Source: Halolamina rubra
Lineage (GTDB): Archaea > Halobacteriota > Halobacteria > Halobacteriales > Haloferacaceae
Direction of reading: 5' to 3'
DNA length: 64,000 bases
NCBI RefSeq assembly: GCF_000739555.1
Contig: NZ_BBJN01000005.1
Coordinates: forward strand, 1-64,000
Position 1 is the stretch's first letter. The number at the start of each line of letters is the position of its first letter. The position numbers were made by a program, and so were the translations under genes. Of this stretch, positions 8,871-18,655 are shown piece after piece. The notes under the pieces were generated by a model. The model was given only the letters and a program-made list of their open reading frames with translations. It was not told the origin of the DNA and ran no database searches.

Positions 8871-9806
8871 ATGAGTGACCAGAACAAAACGGCCCTCGAC
8901 TCGGAGTCGAACGTCGACGCCCTCGACACGGAACTCTCGACGTGGCGCGAACGCCAGGCGGACGCGTGGCGTCGACGGCTCGCCTTCCTCAAGCGCGAAC
9001 CGATGGGGCTCGCGGGCATCCTCATCCTGCTCGCGATCGTCCTCGTCGCGATCTTCGCGCCGGTGATCGCGCCGTACGAGCCGACCGAGACGGACTACGG
9101 CAACTCGCTGGCCCCGCCCAGCGCCGAGCACCCGCTCGGCACCGACAGCGCGGGCCGGGACATCTTCAGTCAGCTCGTCTTCGGCGCCCGCCCGGCGCTG
9201 CAGATCGGCCTGCTCAGCGCGATCAGCGTCGCGTTCGTCGGCATGAACGTGGGGTTGGTCGCGGGCTACTACGGCGGCTACGTCGACGACGCGCTGATGC
9301 GGCTGGTGGACTTCGCGTACGGCATCCCGTTCACCCCGTTCATCATCGTGCTCGTGGCGCTGTGGGAGCCCTCGAAGTGGACGATCGTCGGCGCGATCGC
9401 GCTGCTGCTGTGGCGACAGACCGCCCGCGTCGTCCGCTCGCACGTGCTGAACCTCAAGGAGAAGCCGTTCGTCAAGAGCGCCCGAACCGTCGGCGCCAGC
9501 GACCGACGCATCATCTACAGACACATCGCGCCCAACGTCCTCCCGCTGGTGTTCCTCTACGGGAGCTTCGCGATCGCGTGGGCGATCCTCACCGAGGCGG
9601 CGATCAGCTACCTCGGGTTCGGCGATCCCACCGCGGTGACGTGGGGGCAGATGCTGCAGTCCGCCCAGCAGTCACAGGCGCTGGCTCGGGACGCCTGGTG
9701 GTGGTTCACGATGCCCGGCATCGCGATCATGCTGACGGTCATCTCGGCGTTCCTGATCGGCCGCGGCTACGAAGAGCAACTGAACCCGGAACTCCAAGAG
9801 CCATGA
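8871..9806 (+). CDS. Peptide ABC transporter permease, DppC/OppC type
   Basis: A 311-residue permease. A charged cytoplasmic N-terminus of about 45 residues precedes the first helix ([21 protein letters not shown]), typical of DppC. The sequence [16 protein letters not shown], characteristic of the family, follows. The EAA loop is [18 protein letters not shown]. About six membrane segments are visible. Its stop overlaps the ATG of the next gene in an ATGA arrangement, implying translational coupling with the ATPase. Confidence 0.92.
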   Translation: MSDQNKTALDSESNVDALDTELSTWRERQADAWRRRLAFLKREPMGLAGILILLAIVLVAIFAPVIAPYEPTETDYGNSLAPPSAEHPLGTDSAGRDIFSQLVFGARPALQIGLLSAISVAFVGMNVGLVAGYYGGYVDDALMRLVDFAYGIPFTPFIIVLVALWEPSKWTIVGAIALLLWRQTARVVRSHVLNLKEKPFVKSARTVGASDRRIIYRHIAPNVLPLVFLYGSFAIAWAILTEAAISYLGFGDPTAVTWGQMLQSAQQSQALARDAWWWFTMPGIAIMLTVISAFLIGRGYEEQLNPELQEP

Positions 9807-10813
9807 CACTACTCGAAGTCAACGACTTGCACGTGACGTACGCGGGCGATCCGGCCGTCGAAGCCGTGCGTGGCGTCTCGTTCACCCTCGAGGAGGGCGA
9901 GACGCTGGGCATCGTGGGCGAGTCCGGCTGCGGGAAGACGACGCTCGCCCAGGCGGTCATGGGCGCGCTCCCGGACAACGGCGAGATCACCGGCGGCGAG
10001 ATCATCTTCGACGGGCAGGACATCACCCACCTCTCGAACCGCCAGCGCCGCGAGATCCGCTGGGAGCGGATGTCGATGATCAGCCAGAGCGCGATGAACA
10101 GTCTCGACCCAGTCTACCGGGTGAAAGACCAGATCCGGGAGGCGATCCAGGAGCACCGGGACGTCTCCGACGCGGAGGCGTACGAGCGCTCCCGGGAGCT
10201 GATGGAGCTGGTCGGGCTCGACCCCGACCGCGTCGAGGACTACCCCCACCAGCTCTCCGGCGGGATGCGCCAGCGCGTGATCATCGCCATGAGCCTCGCG
10301 CTCGACCCGGACCTGATCATCGCCGACGAGCCGACGACGGCGCTGGACGTGATCATCCAGGAGCAGATCCTCTACCGGATCAAGGAGCTCCAGCGCGAGC
10401 TCGGCAACTCGATGGTGATGGTCACCCACGACATCAGCGTCGTCGCCGAGACGTGTGACAGCATGGTGGTGATGTACGGCGGCGAGCTGATGGAGGCCGG
10501 CAACGTCGACGAGATCTTCAACAACGCCCACCACCCGTACACGCTCGGGCTCCAGAACGCGTTCCCGAGCGTCGAGGGCGAGAAGCGCGACCTCACCAGC
10601 ATCCCGGGGTCGCCGCCAGACCTCTCGGAGCCGCTCGAGGGCTGTCCGTTCGCGTCCCGGTGTCCGTTCGCGGCGCCGGAGTGCGAGGAGAAAGTGCCAG
10701 TACGGGAGCCGGTCGATGGCCACCGCGTCAGGTGCCACGAGCCGGTGCCGTTCGAACAGATTCGTGACCGATCCGGCGAGGACGAGACATGGCTATCACA
10801 GAACAAAGTCTGA
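9803..10813 (+). CDS. Peptide ABC transporter ATPase, DppD/OppD type
   Basis: A 336-residue cytoplasmic ATPase. Walker A is GESGCGKT (39-46), the Q-loop region is [10 protein letters not shown], the signature is LSGGMRQR and Walker B is [12 protein letters not shown]. The C-terminal oligopeptide-type extension with Cys pairs ([15 protein letters not shown]) is present; in this family it may carry a metal cluster. The ATG at 9803 overlaps the permease stop by four bases and begins the conserved LLEVNDLHV strand; longer upstream reading frame is discarded. The end overlaps the next ATPase gene by 25 bases. Confidence 0.92.
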   Translation: MTLLEVNDLHVTYAGDPAVEAVRGVSFTLEEGETLGIVGESGCGKTTLAQAVMGALPDNGEITGGEIIFDGQDITHLSNRQRREIRWERMSMISQSAMNSLDPVYRVKDQIREAIQEHRDVSDAEAYERSRELMELVGLDPDRVEDYPHQLSGGMRQRVIIAMSLALDPDLIIADEPTTALDVIIQEQILYRIKELQRELGNSMVMVTHDISVVAETCDSMVVMYGGELMEAGNVDEIFNNAHHPYTLGLQNAFPSVEGEKRDLTSIPGSPPDLSEPLEGCPFASRCPFAAPECEEKVPVREPVDGHRVRCHEPVPFEQIRDRSGEDETWLSQNKV

Positions 10814-11820
10814 ACTGGGACTACGACGGTCCCATCATGGAGGTAGCGGGCCTGGAGAAGCATTTCCCACAGAGCACCGGGATCGTCCACCAGCTGATCG
10901 GCGGCGACACCAAACACGTCAAAGCCGTCGACGGCGTCGACATGGCGATCGAGAGCGGCGAGACGATGGGGCTGGTCGGCGAGTCCGGCTGCGGGAAGTC
11001 GACGCTGGGCGAGGTGCTCATCGGGCTGCAGGAGCCCACCGGCGGCTCGATCAAGTTCCTCGGGACGGAGCTCTCCTCGATGTCCGACGCCCAGCACAAG
11101 GAGTTCCGGCGCAACGTCCAGATGATCTTCCAGGACCCCTACGAGTCGCTGAACCCGCGGTTCTCCGTCGAGCAGTGGATCCGCGAGCCGCTCGAGGTCC
11201 ACGACATCGACAACCAGGACGAGCGCATCTACGAGGCGCTCGAGCGGGCCGAGCTCACGCCGCCGGAGAACTACATCGGCGAGCACCCACACGAGCTCTC
11301 CGGCGGGGAACGCCAGCGCGTCTCCATCGCCCGCGCGCTCGTCCTCGAGCCGAAGTTCATCGTCGCCGACGAGCCGGTCTCGATGCTCGACGTGTCCGTG
11401 CGGGCGAGCATCCTCAACCTGCTCCGGAAACTCGTCGACGAGCTCGACATGGGCGCGCTGTACATCTCCCACGACCTCTCGCTGATCCGGCAGATGTGCG
11501 ACCGGACGAGCGTGATGTACCTCGGGAAGGTCGTCGAGCGGGGGCCGACGGAGCGGCTGATCAAGGGGCCGAAACACCCCTACGCCCGCGCCCTGCTCGA
11601 CGCCGTGCCGGTGCCGAACCCGGAGCACAACATCTCCGAACCGCAGCTGGAGGGGGAGCCGCCGGACCCCGTCGACCTGCCGGAGGGCTGTAACTTCCGG
11701 CCGCGCTGTCCGTTCGCGGCCGAGGAGTGTTTCGAGGAGCCGGGGCTCGACGCCTACGAGACGGCGGACGGCGAGCACGCGGCCGCGTGCTGGCGGGTAG
11801 AAACGGTCGACGAGATGTGA
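10789..11820 (+). CDS. Peptide ABC transporter ATPase, DppF/OppF type
   Basis: A 343-residue ATPase that pairs with the preceding one. Walker A is GESGCGKS (64-71), the signature is LSGGERQR and Walker B is FIVADEPVSMLD. The last is slightly unusual: DEPVSMLDVS replaces the common [11 protein letters not shown] DppF-type N-terminal insert precedes Walker A (HFPQSTGIVHQLIGG), and the C-terminal CPFAAEEC segment is present. It is the last gene of the five-gene operon, and a GC hairpin follows its stop at once. Confidence 0.92.
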   Translation: MAITEQSLNWDYDGPIMEVAGLEKHFPQSTGIVHQLIGGDTKHVKAVDGVDMAIESGETMGLVGESGCGKSTLGEVLIGLQEPTGGSIKFLGTELSSMSDAQHKEFRRNVQMIFQDPYESLNPRFSVEQWIREPLEVHDIDNQDERIYEALERAELTPPENYIGEHPHELSGGERQRVSIARALVLEPKFIVADEPVSMLDVSVRASILNLLRKLVDELDMGALYISHDLSLIRQMCDRTSVMYLGKVVERGPTERLIKGPKHPYARALLDAVPVPNPEHNISEPQLEGEPPDPVDLPEGCNFRPRCPFAAEECFEEPGLDAYETADGEHAAACWRVETVDEM

Positions 11821-11845
11821 CCCCGTCGGTGCGGCGCCGACGGGG
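11821..11845 (+). terminator. Hairpin after the first transporter operon
   Basis: Perfect 9-bp stem CCCCGTCGG / CCGACGGGG with a 7-base loop, directly after the DppF stop and between convergent genes. No T-run follows, so it may be a processing or stability element rather than a true terminator. Confidence 0.45.
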
Positions 11846-11898
11846 TCGTCGTGGTTGCGGCTTCCCGGGTCGGCGGCTACAGGGTCTCGCGTCGCGGG

Positions 11899-13410
11899 CT
11901 ACAGGTCGTAGATGTCGGCGTACTTCTCCGTGATGCGGTCGACGAAGTACTCCGTGGTGAGTCGCTCGCCCGTCGCGACCTCGGGCAGCACGTCGGTCTG
12001 GTAGCGCTTCCCGTGCTGGTGGACGTGCTCCTCCATCCACTCGCGGATCTCGTCGAAGCGCTGGGCACGAACGAGCTCCTCGAGCGATTCGCCGAAGTCC
12101 GCCTCGAGGTAGTGCTGGAGCTGGGCGGAGAACACCGTCCCGAGCGAGTAGCCCTGGAACGTGCCGATGCGGCCGATGCTCCAGTGGATGTCCTGCAGGC
12201 AGCCCTCGCTGTCGTTCTCGGGGCGGATACCGAGGTACTGCTCGTACTTGTCGTTCCAGACCTCGGGCACGTCCTCGACCTCGAGCTCGCCGTTGAGCAG
12301 CGCGCGCTCGATCTCGAAGCGGACGACGATGTGGAGGTGATAGGTGACCTCGTCGGCCTCGACGCGGGTGAGGTTGTCCTCGTACACCTGATTCGCGGCC
12401 TCGTACGCCTCCCGCGGCGTCACGTCCGAGAGCCGCGGGAAGTGCTTCTGGACGATCGGGAGGAACTGCTCCCAGAACGCCTCGGAACGGCCGACGTGGT
12501 TCTCCCAGAAGCGGCTCTGGGACTCGTGGATCGAGTGGCTCCGGGACTGACCCAGCGGGCCGGGGAACGCGTCCTCGTCGAGCCCCATCTCGTACGTCGC
12601 GTGCCCGTACTCGTGGAGCGAGCTGTCGAGGCCGTCGACGGGCGAGTGGTCGTGGAACCGCGTGGTGATGCGCATGTCGTACCGGTTGCCGTAGGAGAAC
12701 GGGTGCGGCGACGTGTCCAGCCGCGCGCGGTCCCAGTCACACTGGACGAACGAGAGCGCGTCCTCCGAGAGCGCCATCTGGGTGTCCTCGTCGTAGGGGC
12801 CGCGCTCGACGAAGGGTCCCGAGGGGTCGACGTCGCTCGCCCGGATCTCCTCGATGAGGGGGACGAGCGCGTCCTTCAGGTTGTCGAGCACGCGCTCGGC
12901 GGTGTCGACGCCGACGTACGGCTCGTACTCCTCGAGCATGACCGCGAAGGGCTCCTTGTCCGGGTTGATCTGGTTCGCCTGCTCGCGCTTGAGTTCCAGT
13001 AGCTCCTCGAGGTAGGGGGCGAACGTGTCGTAGTCGTCGTTCGCTTTCGCCGCCTCCCAGGCGTCGTTGGCCTCGGAGATGACCGAGTTGATCTCCTCGG
13101 TGAGCTCCTGGTCGACGGACGCCTTACGCTCGTGCTCGCGCCGGACCTCCCGGACGACGGCCTGCTGGTCGTCGTCGAGGTCGGCGCCGTCGACGGCGTC
13201 GAGCCACGCCTCCACGTCGTCGCCGGTGAGCGCCTCGTGCTGCAGCGAGGAGACGAGCCCGCGCTGGGTCGACCGTGCGGGCGTCCCGCCCGGGGGCATC
13301 ATCACCTGCTGGTCCCAGAACAGGAGGTTGTCCATCGTTTCGAGCGTCCCGACCCGCTCCGCGCGGTCGAGAAGCTGTTGGTACGCGTCCGCCGGGGAGT
13401 TGTCGGTCAT
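11899..13410 (-). CDS. M32 family metallocarboxypeptidase
   Basis: A 503-residue protein with the length and fold signature of thermostable carboxypeptidase Taq / M32. The zinc motif is HEYGH at 266-270 (in SLHEYGHATYEMG), with a downstream Glu-containing helix HESQSRFWENHVGRS supplying the third ligand. DTSPHPFS just ahead of it is also typical. It removes C-terminal residues from peptides in the cytoplasm. Situated between the two peptide transporters, it is a natural consumer of their substrates. A TATA-like box lies about 25-30 bases before the start at 13410. Confidence 0.93.
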   Translation of the reverse strand: MTDNSPADAYQQLLDRAERVGTLETMDNLLFWDQQVMMPPGGTPARSTQRGLVSSLQHEALTGDDVEAWLDAVDGADLDDDQQAVVREVRREHERKASVDQELTEEINSVISEANDAWEAAKANDDYDTFAPYLEELLELKREQANQINPDKEPFAVMLEEYEPYVGVDTAERVLDNLKDALVPLIEEIRASDVDPSGPFVERGPYDEDTQMALSEDALSFVQCDWDRARLDTSPHPFSYGNRYDMRITTRFHDHSPVDGLDSSLHEYGHATYEMGLDEDAFPGPLGQSRSHSIHESQSRFWENHVGRSEAFWEQFLPIVQKHFPRLSDVTPREAYEAANQVYEDNLTRVEADEVTYHLHIVVRFEIERALLNGELEVEDVPEVWNDKYEQYLGIRPENDSEGCLQDIHWSIGRIGTFQGYSLGTVFSAQLQHYLEADFGESLEELVRAQRFDEIREWMEEHVHQHGKRYQTDVLPEVATGERLTTEYFVDRITEKYADIYDL

Positions 13411-13536
13411 AGAGATACGTTACCGTACAACGACGAAAAGCTACCCATACCCGTCACGCTGGCCGGTACCTCCACGTCGGCGCCGCGCTCCGGGACCGGA
13501 GGTAGCTTTATCGCGGTACAGCCGTCAGATCCATCC

Positions 13537-14256
13537 GTGACAGAGATTGTCTACCTCGTCCCGGGGCGGGGACTGGACGACGCGGAGCTCGATCGCCGCG
13601 AGGCGATCGCCAACGAACTGACCGACGCCAGCGTCACCGTCGTCGACGCCGACGACGGCCCGCTCTCGATCGAGAGCGAGGTCGAACACGAGTGGTGCGT
13701 GCGGAGCCTGCTCGGCCTGCTCAGGGAGCACGAGGCCGACTACGACGGGTTCGTCATCGGCTGCTTCGGCGACCCCGGGCTCGCGGCGGCCCGGGAGTTC
13801 GTCGACAAGCCCGTCGTCGGCCCCGCGTCGTCGACGTTCCACACCGCGGCCCAGCTCTCCGACCGGTTCTCCTGTCTCACGATCCGGTCGACGCCGGCGT
13901 CGAAGCGCCGGCAGATCCTCGCCGACGGGCTCGGCGAACACCTGGCGAGCGTTCGCGTCGTCGAGCAGGGCGTGCTCGACGTGGATCACGAGTCCGAGGA
14001 GATCGTCCAGAAGATGGTACGGGCGGCCGAGGCGGCGGTCGCGGAGGACGGCGCCGAGTCGGTCGTGCCGGGCTGCATGAGCCTCGCGTTCATGCAGGTC
14101 CACGACCGCGTCGCCGACGACCTCGGCGTGCCGTTCCTCGACCCCGTCCGGATCAGCCTCGGGACGGCGGCGATGTGGGCCGAGCAAGGGCTGACCCCGA
14201 GTCGGGTCACCTACCCGGCGTTCTCGGACGAACGGGAGGCGAGCCTGTTCGAGTGA
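13537..14256 (+). CDS. Asp/Glu/hydantoin racemase-family protein (1)
   Basis: A 239-residue cytoplasmic enzyme of the cofactor-independent two-cysteine racemase superfamily. The paired catalytic cysteines are visible: Cys76 in IGCFGDPG and Cys180 in PGCMSL. I chose the GTG at 13537 because it begins the first conserved strand (TEIVYLVPG) and a TTTAT box lies about 28 bases upstream. The best match in layout is hydantoin/Asp-Glu racemase; the substrate is unknown. It is clearly paralogous to the gene at 26816-27574, and both sit in the same peptide-use island. Confidence 0.85.
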   Translation: MTEIVYLVPGRGLDDAELDRREAIANELTDASVTVVDADDGPLSIESEVEHEWCVRSLLGLLREHEADYDGFVIGCFGDPGLAAAREFVDKPVVGPASSTFHTAAQLSDRFSCLTIRSTPASKRRQILADGLGEHLASVRVVEQGVLDVDHESEEIVQKMVRAAEAAVAEDGAESVVPGCMSLAFMQVHDRVADDLGVPFLDPVRISLGTAAMWAEQGLTPSRVTYPAFSDEREASLFE

Positions 14257-14286
14257 GGTCGGGAGAACGGTCGGCCCGCGAGGGAG

Positions 14287-15548
14287 TTACTCGCGGTGGA
14301 GGTGGCAGGCGGCGAAGCGGCTCTCCGCCCGACTGGACGGGAGTTCGTACGCCGGCTGCTCCTGTGCGCAGATGCTCTGCTCGGCGAAGGAGTCGGTGAG
14401 TAGGTCCGTCGCTTCCTCCCACTCCGTCGCGGCGACGTGGTCGAGCGCGTCGTCGACGACGCGCCCGCCTCGCCGCCGAGGCTGACGCCGTCGAAGAACT
14501 CGGCCTCGACGGCCGCGCGGCTCTCGGGGTCGAACGCGCGGCGCCTGACCGCGCGCATGAACTCCCGAACCGCCGCCCACTCGTCGTCGCCCAGGTCGTA
14601 GGCGTCGGGCGGGATGAGCTCCGGACAGCGCGTCCGGAAGCGACAGCCCGAGGGCGGGTCGACGGGGTCCGGCACGTCGCCCTGCAGGATCGTCCGCGAG
14701 CCGGCCTGGGACGGGTCCGGCACCGGGATCGCCGACAGCAGCGACCGCGTGTAGGGGTGTTTCGGGTCCTCGAACAGCTCCTCCTTCTCGGCCAGTTCGA
14801 CGATCTGGCCGAGGTACATCACCGCGACGCGGTCGGAGATGTGGCGGATCACCGAGAGGTCGTGGCTGATGAACAGGTAGGTGAGGTTGAACTCCTCCTG
14901 GAGCTCCCGCATCGTGTTGAGCACCTGTGCCTGGATCGAGGCGTCGAGCGCGCTCGTCGGCTCGTCACAGACGATGAAGTCCGGATCGACCGAGAGCGCC
15001 CGCGCGAGGTTGATGCGCTGGCGCTGCCCGCCGGAGAACTGGTGGGGGTAGCGGTTGTAGTGCTGCGGGTCGAGGCCGACGGCCTCCAGCAGCTCCCGCG
15101 CCCGCTCCTCCCGGCCGTCGTCGTCGTAGAGGTCGTGGGCCTTCATCGGCTCCTCGACGATCGGGCCGACCTTCATCCGCGGGTTGAGCGAGGACTGCGG
15201 GTCCTGGAAGATCATCTGCTGGTCCTTCCGGGTGCGGCGGAGTTCGCCCTTGTCGAGGTCGGCGATGTTCCGACCCTTGAAGTAGATATCCCCGTCGGTC
15301 GGCTGGAGCAGGCGGAGGATCGTCCGCCCGAGCGTCGACTTCCCGCAGCCGGACTCGCCGACCAGCCCGAGCGTCTCGCCGCGCTCGATCTCGAAGGAGA
15401 CGTCGTCGACGGCCCGGACGTGCTCGACGGTGCGCTTCAGCGGGAACCCGCCGCTCAGGTCGAGTTCCACGGTGTCGAACACGCCGCTGCCCGTCGAGAA
15501 GTGTTTCGTGAGGTTCTCGACGCGGAGGATCGACTCCGCCCCGCTCAT
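14287..15548 (-). CDS. Peptide ABC transporter ATPase, DppF/OppF type (frameshifted near its 3' end)
   Basis: The ATPase core is complete: Walker A GESGCGKS (64-71), signature FSGGQRQR, Walker [13 protein letters not shown]. At about 14464 the frame is lost by one base. Upstream the protein reads to SLGGEAG; in the next frame the expected tail continues as [18 protein letters not shown]... to CHLHRE and a TAA at 14287. Restoring one base gives a protein of about 420 residues of normal type. Without it, translation runs on in a low-complexity frame to 14211. The lesion lies in a GC-rich run and may be a sequencing error. The ATG at 15548 overlaps the stop of the upstream ATPase (ATGA). Confidence 0.8.
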
Positions 15549-16663
15549 CGGCTCCCCTCCGTCACCTGCAGGTCCTCGCCGAACTCGTCGTCCTCGGACT
15601 TGATCGGCGCGCTGTGCTCGTAATCCACGTCGAACGCGTCGTGTTTCACACACGCCGCGTTGTGGGGTCTGCCGGTGTCGCTCACGTTCCGGGCGTCCGG
15701 GTTGATCTCCCGGCAGACCTCGCGGGCGTCCGGACAACGCGGGTGGAACCGACAGCCTGCGGGCGGGTCGATCGCCTCGGGCATCACCCCCTCGATCGGC
15801 GTGAGCGACTCGACGGTCTTGTCGGGGCGCGGCACGGAGTTCAGCAGCGCCTCCGTGTACGGGTGTTTGGTGTCGTCGAACAGGTCGTGGACGTTCGCCT
15901 GTTCGGCCATCTGCCCGAGGTACATCACGTTGACGCGGTCGCAGATGTCGGCGACGACGGCGAGGTCGTGGGTCACCCAGACGAAGCTGGTGCCGTACTC
16001 GTCCTGGAGGTTGGAGACCATGTTCAGGATCTGCCCCTCGACGGTGACGTCCAGCGCCGTCGTCGGCTCGTCGGCCAGGATCAGCGACGGCTGGCAGGCG
16101 ATCGCCATCGCGATGAGGACGCGCTGGCGCATCCCGCCGGAGAACTCGTGGGGGTAGTCGTCGAACCGGTCTTCGGGCTTGGGGATGTCGACCTCCCGGA
16201 GCGTCTCGATCGCCACGTCCCGGGCGTCCTTCGGCGGGAGCTCCCGGTTGATCTCGATGAACTCCTGGAGCTGGCTGCCGACGGTGAACACGGGGTTGAG
16301 GCTCTCCATCGGGTCCTGGAAGATCGTCGCGATCTCGCGGCCCCGGATGCGGCGGCGGAACTCCTCGTTCGAGAGCGTCTCCGGGCTGCGGCGGCGCTCG
16401 CCGTCGGGGCCCTCCTCGAAGCTGAGCAGCGTCTCCCCCTGGAAGCGAATCTCGCCGCCGACGATCTCGCCGGGCGACTCGACCAGCCGGAGGATACTGG
16501 AGATGGCGACGGACTTCCCGGCGCCGGACTCGCCGACGAGGCCGACGGTCTCCCCCTCGTGCACGTCGAAGGAGATGCCGTCGACCGCGCGGACGGTGCC
16601 TTCGGCGGTTTCGAACTGTGTCTGGAGGTTGTCGACGCTGAGTAGTGGCGTGGATGCAGTCAT
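15545..16663 (-). CDS. Peptide ABC transporter ATPase, DppD/OppD type
   Basis: A 372-residue ATPase of the second transporter. Walker A is GESGAGKS (44-51), the signature FSGGMRQR and Walker [13 protein letters not shown]. An insert between Walker A and the Q-loop ([21 protein letters not shown]) makes it longer than its counterpart in the first operon. The C-terminal Cys-containing segment is [14 protein letters not shown]. The start at 16663 ([14 protein letters not shown]) lies 2 bases after the permease stop; the long open frame upstream of it is an overlap with the permease gene. Confidence 0.92.
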   Translation of the reverse strand: MTASTPLLSVDNLQTQFETAEGTVRAVDGISFDVHEGETVGLVGESGAGKSVAISSILRLVESPGEIVGGEIRFQGETLLSFEEGPDGERRRSPETLSNEEFRRRIRGREIATIFQDPMESLNPVFTVGSQLQEFIEINRELPPKDARDVAIETLREVDIPKPEDRFDDYPHEFSGGMRQRVLIAMAIACQPSLILADEPTTALDVTVEGQILNMVSNLQDEYGTSFVWVTHDLAVVADICDRVNVMYLGQMAEQANVHDLFDDTKHPYTEALLNSVPRPDKTVESLTPIEGVMPEAIDPPAGCRFHPRCPDAREVCREINPDARNVSDTGRPHNAACVKHDAFDVDYEHSAPIKSEDDEFGEDLQVTEGSR

Positions 16664-16665
16664 TG

Positions 16666-17616
16666 TCAGTTTTCGAGGCGCGGGTCCAGCGTGTCGCGGA
16701 GCCCGTCGCCGAGGATGTTGAACGCCATCACGGTCACGAGGATGGCCAGCCCCGGCCAGACCGAGAACCACGGCGCCGGGAGCATGTAGTTGCGCGCGAT
16801 CGAGAGCATCTGGCCCCACGACGGCGTCGGGGGCTGGGCGCCGAAGCCGAGGAACGACAGCCCGGCCACGATGAGGATGTTCGTCCCCATCTGGAGCGTC
16901 GTCTGGACGACGACCGGCGCGAAGCTGTTCGGGATGACGTGCCGGAGCAGGATGTTCCGGTCCTTCACGCCGGCGGCCTGGGCGGCCTCGACGTACGTCT
17001 CCTCGCGGATGCTCAGCACCTCCGAGCGGATCAGCCGGGCGAAGATCGGGATCGATATGATGCTCACCCCGATCATCGCGTAGATGAGCTCCCGGCCGAA
17101 CGCCGCCATGAACGCGATGACGAGCACCAGGAACGGGATGGAGTAGAGGATCTCGACGAACCGCATCAGCACGTCGTCGACCCAGCCGCCGTAGTAGCCG
17201 GAGACGGCGCCGACGGTGGTGCCGACGACGACGCCGATCGTCGTCGACACCAGCGCAATCTGGATGGCGATCCGGGAGCCGTACAGCAGCCGGACCGCGA
17301 TGTCCCGGCCACGGGTGTCGGTGCCCAGCGGGTGGGCCATGACGCCCTCGCCGAACTGGTTGCTCAGCCCGACCGGCGGCAGCAGCGGCCGCGCGCCGAC
17401 GTTGTTCCGCAGCGGGTGGTAGAGGTACGTCTCCGCCAGCCGGTAGTCGAGGAACTCCGCGTCGACGAACGCGAACAGCGCGCCCGCGGAGATGATCGCG
17501 ATCAGGAAGAGGCTGATCCGGGCGCTCGTGTCCTGGAGCAGCCGCGAGAGGGTGTAGGAGGCGCCGACGCGGGACTCGTACTCCTCGCCGTCGGCCGCCT
17601 CGGTTTCGGCCGCCAT
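16666..17616 (-). CDS. Peptide ABC transporter permease, DppC/OppC type
   Basis: A 316-residue permease with an N-terminal cytoplasmic tail, a first membrane helix ([18 protein letters not shown]), [16 protein letters not shown], and an EAA loop [18 protein letters not shown]. Membrane topology is as in DppC. Its start overlaps the stop of the DppB-like gene by one base (TGATG), so the two are translationally coupled. Confidence 0.92.
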   Translation of the reverse strand: MAAETEAADGEEYESRVGASYTLSRLLQDTSARISLFLIAIISAGALFAFVDAEFLDYRLAETYLYHPLRNNVGARPLLPPVGLSNQFGEGVMAHPLGTDTRGRDIAVRLLYGSRIAIQIALVSTTIGVVVGTTVGAVSGYYGGWVDDVLMRFVEILYSIPFLVLVIAFMAAFGRELIYAMIGVSIISIPIFARLIRSEVLSIREETYVEAAQAAGVKDRNILLRHVIPNSFAPVVVQTTLQMGTNILIVAGLSFLGFGAQPPTPSWGQMLSIARNYMLPAPWFSVWPGLAILVTVMAFNILGDGLRDTLDPRLEN

Positions 17617-18614
17617 CAGTCCTCACCCTCGTAGGTGACGCGCGGGTCGAGGTACGCGTACGTCAGGTCGGTCACCAGCGTGCCGATCACGAACATGACG
17701 CCGAAGAACAGCGTCGTCCCCATGATGAGCGCGTAGTCCTGCGTCCGGACCGCCTGGATGATCAGCCGACCCATCCCGTTGATGTTGAACACGGTCTCGG
17801 TCAGCACCGCGCCGCCCAGCGCGGACGTGAGCTGGAGCCCGATGATGGTCACCACCGGCAGCTGCGCGTTGCGGAACGCGTGTTTCCGGGTGATGACGGA
17901 CTCCTTCACGCCGAACGCCCGGGCGAGTTTGATGTAGTCCCGGCCCAGGACCTCGAGCATCGACGACCGCTCGATGCGGGAGACCGCCGCCATCTGGAGC
18001 GTCCCCAGCGCGATGGTGGGCATGATGAGGCTCTTGGCGGTCTGGACCAACACGTCGAGCCGTGAGGTGGCCCCCTCCACCTCCGAGATCGGTGTTAATG
18101 GCATCACTAACCCGTTCGAGGGTAGCACCTGGAGGTGGTAGCCGAACACGATGATCAGCAGCAGCCCGATCCAGAAGTTGGGGGTGCTGACGCCGATCAG
18201 CGAGACGACGCGGGAGCCGTGGTCGACCGGCTGGTTCCGGCGGCGGGCGGAGACGATCCCCAGCGGGATCGCGACGCTGATGGCGAAGGCGAAACTCGAC
18301 GCCAGCAGCAGGAGCGTCACCGGCAGGCGCTCCATGATCTTCGTCGTGACCGGGACGCCGTAGTGGATGCTGCGCCCCAGATCGCCGCCCATTGCCGCGA
18401 GAATGTACTTGACGTACCGTACGTGGATCGGTTGGTCGAACCCGTAGCGCTCCTCGGCGGCGGCGATGAGCTCCTCGCTCGCGGTCGGCCCGAGCATCAC
18501 CTCAACCGGCGAGCCCGGCATCGCGTTGATCAGGAAGAACGTGATCGACGAGATGCCGATGAGCACCGGGATCGCCTGGAGCAGCCGTTTGATAGTGTAT
18601 CGTAAGTGTGACAT
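17616..18614 (-). CDS. Peptide ABC transporter permease, DppB/OppB type
   Basis: A 332-residue permease. The first helix follows a short basic N-terminus (LLQAIPVLIGISSITFFLI), then the DppB-type PGSPVEVMLGP and the external loop with FDQPIHVRYVKYI. The EAA-type loop is ARAFGVKESVITRKHAFRNA. It is the second gene of the minus-strand operon, 41 bases after the binding protein gene. Confidence 0.92.
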   Translation of the reverse strand: MSHLRYTIKRLLQAIPVLIGISSITFFLINAMPGSPVEVMLGPTASEELIAAAEERYGFDQPIHVRYVKYILAAMGGDLGRSIHYGVPVTTKIMERLPVTLLLLASSFAFAISVAIPLGIVSARRRNQPVDHGSRVVSLIGVSTPNFWIGLLLIIVFGYHLQVLPSNGLVMPLTPISEVEGATSRLDVLVQTAKSLIMPTIALGTLQMAAVSRIERSSMLEVLGRDYIKLARAFGVKESVITRKHAFRNAQLPVVTIIGLQLTSALGGAVLTETVFNINGMGRLIIQAVRTQDYALIMGTTLFFGVMFVIGTLVTDLTYAYLDPRVTYEGED

Positions 18615-18655
18615 CTATGTCGTCGTGAGTGCGAAAACGGTCGAGGGGGGAGGGG

